Origin: Brevundimonas vesicularis
Lineage (GTDB): Bacteria > Pseudomonadota > Alphaproteobacteria > Caulobacterales > Caulobacteraceae
Direction of reading: 5' to 3'
NCBI RefSeq assembly: GCF_027886425.1
Contig: NZ_CP115671.1
Span: 186,001 to 250,000, forward strand
Length of the DNA stretch: 64,000 nucleotides
Shown here piece by piece: positions 60,387 through 64,000 of the stretch. The notes below the pieces were generated by a model that did not search any database, was not told the DNA's origin, and was given only the letters and a program-made list of their open reading frames with translations. Position numbers and translations under genes: made by a program. Within the stretch, counting starts at the first letter, position 1. Every line of letters starts with the position of its first letter.

Positions 60387-62270
60387 TTACTGGCAAGCCA
60401 GGCACTCGTCGTAGTCGGTCTTAGGCAGGGAGAAGAGATCCGGCTGATTGGGATCGATCACCTCTTCGGCCTTGTCCTCGGCGCCTGCGAAGGCGGCGCG
60501 CTGCACCGACTTAGAGCGTAGATAGTACAGCGACTTCACGCCGCGCTCCCAGGCGGACCAGTGCAGCATGTGCAGGTCCCATTTGTTTACGTCGCCGGGG
60601 ATGAACAGGTTCAGCGACTGGGCCTGGCAGATTTGCGGCGCGCGGTCGGCGGCCAGTTCGATCACCCAGCGCTGGTCCAGTTCGAAGGCGGTCTTGAACA
60701 CGCCCTTCTCGTCCTCGTTCAGGGCGTCGAGGTGCTGGACCGAACCTTCGTTCTCCAGGATGGAGCTCCACACCGCCTCGGTGTTGATGCCCTTGTCGTC
60801 GAGCAGCCGCTCCAGATAGGGGTTCTTGACCGCAAACGAGCCCGACAGGGTCTTGTGGGTGTAGATGTTGGCCGGGATCGGTTCGATGCCGGCGGACGTG
60901 CCGCCGCAGATGATCGAGATCGAGGCGGTCGGGGCGATGGCCAGCTTGTGGCTGAACCGCTCCATCACGCCGCGCTCTTCGGCGTCCAGGCACGGACCCT
61001 TCTCTTCGGCCAGCAGGCGGCTTGCCTTATCGGCCTCGCGACGCAGATGCTTGAACAGGCGCATGTTCCACGACTTGGCCATGGCGCTTTCGAAGGCGAC
61101 GCCCTGCCCCTGCAGGAAGGAGTGGAAGCCCATCAGGCCCAGACCCACCGAACGCTCGCGCTTGGCCGAATAGACGGCGGCGGCCATGGCGGGCGGGGCG
61201 CGGCGGATGAAGTCCTCCAGCACGTTGTCCAGGAACCGCATCAGGTCCTCGACGAAGCGCGGCTCCTCGCGCCATTCCAGGAAGGTCTCGGCGTTGACGG
61301 ACGACAGGCAGCAGACGGCGGTCCGGTCCACGCCCAGATGGTCGCGGCCGGTGTGCAGCATGATCTCGGCGCACAGGTTCGACTGTTTGACCTTCAGGCC
61401 CAGGTCGCGCTGGTGCGGCGCCATCTGGCGGTTCACCGTGTCCGAGAAGATCAGATAGGGCTCGCCGGTCTGCATGCGGATGTCGAGCAGCTTGGTCCAC
61501 AGCGAACGGGCGTCGACGGTCTTCATGACTGCGCCGTCCTTGGGCGACTTCAGATCGAAGGTTCCGCCGACCTTGACCGCCTCCATGAACTCGTCGGTGA
61601 CGTTGATGCCGTGGTGCAGGTTCAGGGACTTGCGATTGAAGTCGCCCGACGGTTTGCGGATCTCCAGGAACTCTTCGATTTCCGGGTGGTGGATGTCCAG
61701 ATAGACGGCGGCCGAACCGCGGCGCAGCGAACCCTGGCTGATCGCCAGCGTCAGGCTGTCCATCACGCGGATGAAGGGGATGATGCCCGAGGTCTTGCCC
61801 GCGCCCTTCACCTTTTCGCCGATGGAGCGGACGCCGCCCCAATAGGTGCCGATGCCGCCGCCGTTGGAGGCCAGAGCCACGTTCTCGTTCCAGACGTTCT
61901 GGATGCCGTCCAGGCTGTCGCCCACCGCGTTCAGGAAGCAAGAGATGGGCAGGCCGCGATCCGCGCCGCCATTCGACAGGACCGGGGTCGCCGGCATGAA
62001 CCACAGGCGGCTCATATAGTCATACAGGCGCTGGGCGTGTTCGGCGTCGTCCGAGAAGGCGGTCGAGACCCGCGCGAACATGTCCTGATAGCTTTCGCCC
62101 GGCAGCAGATAGCGATCTTCCAGCGTCTTCTTGCCGAAATCCGTCAGCAGTTCGTCGCGCGAGCGGTCGACCTGGACCGATTTGACCACGGTCAGGTGGG
62201 GGCGCTCCGGCGTCGGCGTCGCCGCAACGCCTTGGAATTCCGTCGTCTTCAATGCCTCGCCGCCAGCCAT
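60387..62270 (-). CDS. Ribonucleoside-diphosphate reductase, alpha (large) subunit
   Basis: The ~627-residue enzyme reduces ribonucleotides to deoxyribonucleotides. It has the active-site region PISCFLNAVGDS, the finger-loop area NLCAEIMLHT, VCCLSSVNAE, and the C-terminal redox pair DYDECLACQ. It begins without an N-terminal ATP-cone, so it should lack overall dATP activity control through that domain. The small subunit gene (nrdB) is not adjacent. The start is ATG 62270 after GGGGAT; an ATG at 62282 (MGIVMAGG) is also possible. An NrdR box lies just upstream. Confidence 0.93.
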   Translation of the reverse strand: MAGGEALKTTEFQGVAATPTPERPHLTVVKSVQVDRSRDELLTDFGKKTLEDRYLLPGESYQDMFARVSTAFSDDAEHAQRLYDYMSRLWFMPATPVLSNGGADRGLPISCFLNAVGDSLDGIQNVWNENVALASNGGGIGTYWGGVRSIGEKVKGAGKTSGIIPFIRVMDSLTLAISQGSLRRGSAAVYLDIHHPEIEEFLEIRKPSGDFNRKSLNLHHGINVTDEFMEAVKVGGTFDLKSPKDGAVMKTVDARSLWTKLLDIRMQTGEPYLIFSDTVNRQMAPHQRDLGLKVKQSNLCAEIMLHTGRDHLGVDRTAVCCLSSVNAETFLEWREEPRFVEDLMRFLDNVLEDFIRRAPPAMAAAVYSAKRERSVGLGLMGFHSFLQGQGVAFESAMAKSWNMRLFKHLRREADKASRLLAEEKGPCLDAEERGVMERFSHKLAIAPTASISIICGGTSAGIEPIPANIYTHKTLSGSFAVKNPYLERLLDDKGINTEAVWSSILENEGSVQHLDALNEDEKGVFKTAFELDQRWVIELAADRAPQICQAQSLNLFIPGDVNKWDLHMLHWSAWERGVKSLYYLRSKSVQRAAFAGAEDKAEEVIDPNQPDLFSLPKTDYDECLACQ

Positions 62271-62296
62271 TACGATCCCCATCGATTGTCTCGCAT

Positions 62297-62310
62297 ACCA
62301 GATATTGTGT
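62297..62310 (-). promoter_or_regulatory. NrdR-box-like site upstream of the ribonucleotide reductase gene
   Basis: On the minus strand ACACAATATCTGGT matches the NrdR box (acaCwAtATcTtGt-like) at nearly all positions. It lies 15-28 bp upstream of ATG 62282. Usually two boxes occur about 31 bp apart; I see only one clear copy. Confidence 0.6.
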
Positions 62311-62527
62311 CTGCTGTGCTTAATGAGAACTAAATCACCGGTTTGCCCCCGTTCCAAATTGGATTTTTTTGGCTCCGCGTGGTGACAAATCTGACTCTGT
62401 GGACATCGCGGTGATTCGCGTCGGTGGACTCGCTGGAATCAAAGGCTTTCCGGCTGCTCCGCAGTTACTCACAGGCCCAATTTTTTCTTTGGAGGAACAT
62501 GGCGAGAGCTTGGCCGTTGGCTCGCCC

Positions 62528-63304
62528 ATGACGCTTTCCGATGTCCGCGCCTTTTTGATACGCGCCCTGACGGTCGCCCGCACGGAAATCGCCGCGCTTC
62601 TGGCTCTGCTGGTCGTCGCCGGCGGCGTTCTGACCTTCGCCGGCCTCGCCGATGAGATGACCGAGGGCGAGGGCCAGGCCTTCGATCTTCATGTCCTGGC
62701 GCTGATGCGGCCCTATGCTGACGATCCCGGCCGACCGTGGGGGCCGTGGTGGCTGAAGGAGGCGGCGGCGGACATCACCTCGCTGGGCGGCATCTCTGTG
62801 CTGGGGCTGTTCGCCCTGATCGTGATCGTCTTCCTGCTGAGCCAGCGGAAATGGCTGTCGTCCCTGCTGCTGGTCATAGGCCTGGCCGGCGGCGTCGCGC
62901 TGTCGGAAGGCCTGAAGGCGGTGTTCGAACGCGCCCGGCCCCCTGCCGCCGCTCAGGCGGTGGAGACGATCAACGCCAGCTTCCCCTCCGGCCACGCCCT
63001 CTTGTCCACCGTCTTCTATCTCAGCGTCGCCGTCATGCTGACCCGCGCCTTCCCGCGCGAGCGTTTCAAGGTCTTCGTCCTGGGCGTCGGCATTCTGCTG
63101 GCCCTGCTGGTCGGGCTGACACGCATCTATCTGGGAGCCCACTGGGCCACCGACGTCTTCGCCGGCTGGGCGGTCGGCGCGGCCTGGGCCATGGCCCTGT
63201 GGCTGGTCGCCTATGGGGTGGCGCGCTGGCAGAAGCGCCACCGTGCGGCGCTGCAGGACGAAGCCTCCCCGATCGAAACCGCGCCCGACCCGACCAAAGT
63301 CTAG
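62528..63304 (+). CDS. PAP2-family membrane phosphatase
   Basis: The 258-residue protein has about six transmembrane helices and the three phosphatase motifs: KAVFERARP (C1), FPSGHALLS (C2) and RIYLGAHWATDVFAG (C3). Relatives dephosphorylate undecaprenyl pyrophosphate or phosphatidate. The start at 62528 is taken at MTLSDVRAF; the frame is open upstream to 62369, but the extra leader is unlike the family. It is divergent from the ribonucleotide reductase gene. Confidence 0.88.
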   Translation: MTLSDVRAFLIRALTVARTEIAALLALLVVAGGVLTFAGLADEMTEGEGQAFDLHVLALMRPYADDPGRPWGPWWLKEAAADITSLGGISVLGLFALIVIVFLLSQRKWLSSLLLVIGLAGGVALSEGLKAVFERARPPAAAQAVETINASFPSGHALLSTVFYLSVAVMLTRAFPRERFKVFVLGVGILLALLVGLTRIYLGAHWATDVFAGWAVGAAWAMALWLVAYGVARWQKRHRAALQDEASPIETAPDPTKV

Positions 63305-63359
63305 GCCCGCGACCCGCCTCGCGGCAGGCTAGTCTGAAGACATGTCGGAGACGCACGCC

Positions 63360-64000
63360 ATGGATCACGCCGCCCTCTACGCCGAACGCCTGAAGACCCC
63401 CGACCAGGCCGCAGCCCTGATCGTCTCGGGCGCCAAGGTCGCCATGGGCCTTGGCGTGTCCCAGCCGCCCGCCCTGCTCAAAGCCTTGGCCGAACAGGCC
63501 GCGCGCGGCGAGGTGGAGGATGTGAACCTCTATTATCTGCTCTCGACCGCCATCGCCGGGGAGACGGTGCTGCGCTATGAACTGATGGACCGGATCCGCC
63601 CGTGGAGCCTGTTCCACAGCGCCATCGAACGCCGGCTGGAACAGCGCGCACACGAGGAGGGTCGCCCCAACCCCGTGCAGTTCATCCCCACGGGCTTTCA
63701 GCAGTCGCCCCGCCTTCTGTGCGACGAGGTCAAGGTGGACACCCTTATTTGCACCGTCTCGCCGATGGATGCGGACGGCTTCTTCTCGTTCGGCACCAAC
63801 ACCGACTATTCCAAACCGGTGTCGCAGACGGCGAAGACTGTGATCGTCGAGGTCAATCCGCACATGCCGCGTGTGTTCGGCGACTGCACCGTCCATGTGT
63901 CCCAGGTCGCCGGCATCGTCGAACATGCCGCGCCCCTGCTGGTCGTGCCGCGCGCCGAACCCCAACCGGCGGACCTGGCCATCGGCCGCATCATCGCCAA
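63360..64000 (+). CDS. Acetyl-CoA hydrolase / CoA-transferase family protein (3' partial)
   Basis: The frame is open to the right window edge, giving about 213 residues. The visible N-terminal part (GLGVSQPPALLKALAEQ, YYLLSTAIAGETVLRYE, FIPTGFQQSPRL, VSPMDADGFFSFGTNTDYS) matches the acetyl-CoA hydrolase/4-hydroxybutyrate CoA-transferase family, which moves CoA between short acids. The catalytic Glu region lies beyond the window. ATG 63360 follows GGAG; an in-frame ATG at 63342 is possible. Confidence 0.85.
   Translation, partial: MDHAALYAERLKTPDQAAALIVSGAKVAMGLGVSQPPALLKALAEQAARGEVEDVNLYYLLSTAIAGETVLRYELMDRIRPWSLFHSAIERRLEQRAHEEGRPNPVQFIPTGFQQSPRLLCDEVKVDTLICTVSPMDADGFFSFGTNTDYSKPVSQTAKTVIVEVNPHMPRVFGDCTVHVSQVAGIVEHAAPLLVVPRAEPQPADLAIGRIIA

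Overview
The window looks like a high-GC alphaproteobacterial chromosome, most likely Caulobacterales and close to Brevundimonas. This rests on the very high GC content, the gene style (TonB-dependent receptors, AsmA-like proteins, lysC-ptsP and rodZ-ispG pairs, a split sucCD/sucAB cluster) and strong GC-ending codon bias. It was judged by eye without a database search.

Layout. 1-6.2 kb: the end of a DsbD-like thiol-disulfide protein, an alpha/beta hydrolase, an enoyl-CoA hydratase, a mutM-DUF1697-membrane protein operon and an OPT oligopeptide transporter. 6.2-16.4 kb: ubiG divergent from lysC, then ptsP, rodZ-like and ispG, a TauE/SafE exporter with an Rrf2 regulator, an unusual response regulator and prfA. 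16.4-24.6 kb: a glutathione transferase and the TCA genes sucB, sucA, sucD and sucC with intrinsic terminators between transcription units. 24.6-33 kb: an MFS transporter, a TonB receptor divergent from a TetR regulator with palindromes between them, a DUF2306/LytTR divergent pair, a lipoprotein and an orphan DNA cytosine methyltransferase. 32.7-38.3 kb: a ydbL-ynbE-ydbH set (AsmA-like lipid transport) divergent from an M23 peptidase.

38.3-49 kb: TadG-like and TadE-like proteins, a CHASE2/degenerate-GGDEF/EAL protein, and a FecR-domain protein of about 1440 residues. The C-terminal three quarters of that protein is an elastin-like NPGXG pentapeptide repeat of about 225 units. Divergent from it is a TpsB-type outer-membrane transporter. 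This trio is the most striking locus in the window.

49.0-57.4 kb: a genomic island of about 8.4 kb. It is bounded on the right by an intact tRNA-Arg(ACG) gene and on the left by a perfect 52-bp copy of that tRNA's 3' part. It carries a chaperone-usher pilus operon plus decayed remnants of a tyrosine integrase (frameshifted, catalytic Tyr changed to Phe) and of a restriction helicase. The sequence is visibly less GC-rich than its surroundings. The island appears to be immobilised, with the pilus genes retained.

57.6-64 kb: a lipoprotein-type gamma-glutamyltransferase, an outer-membrane protein possibly related to LpxR, a class I ribonucleotide reductase large subunit with an NrdR box, a PAP2 phosphatase and the start of an acetyl-CoA hydrolase/CoA-transferase that runs off the window.
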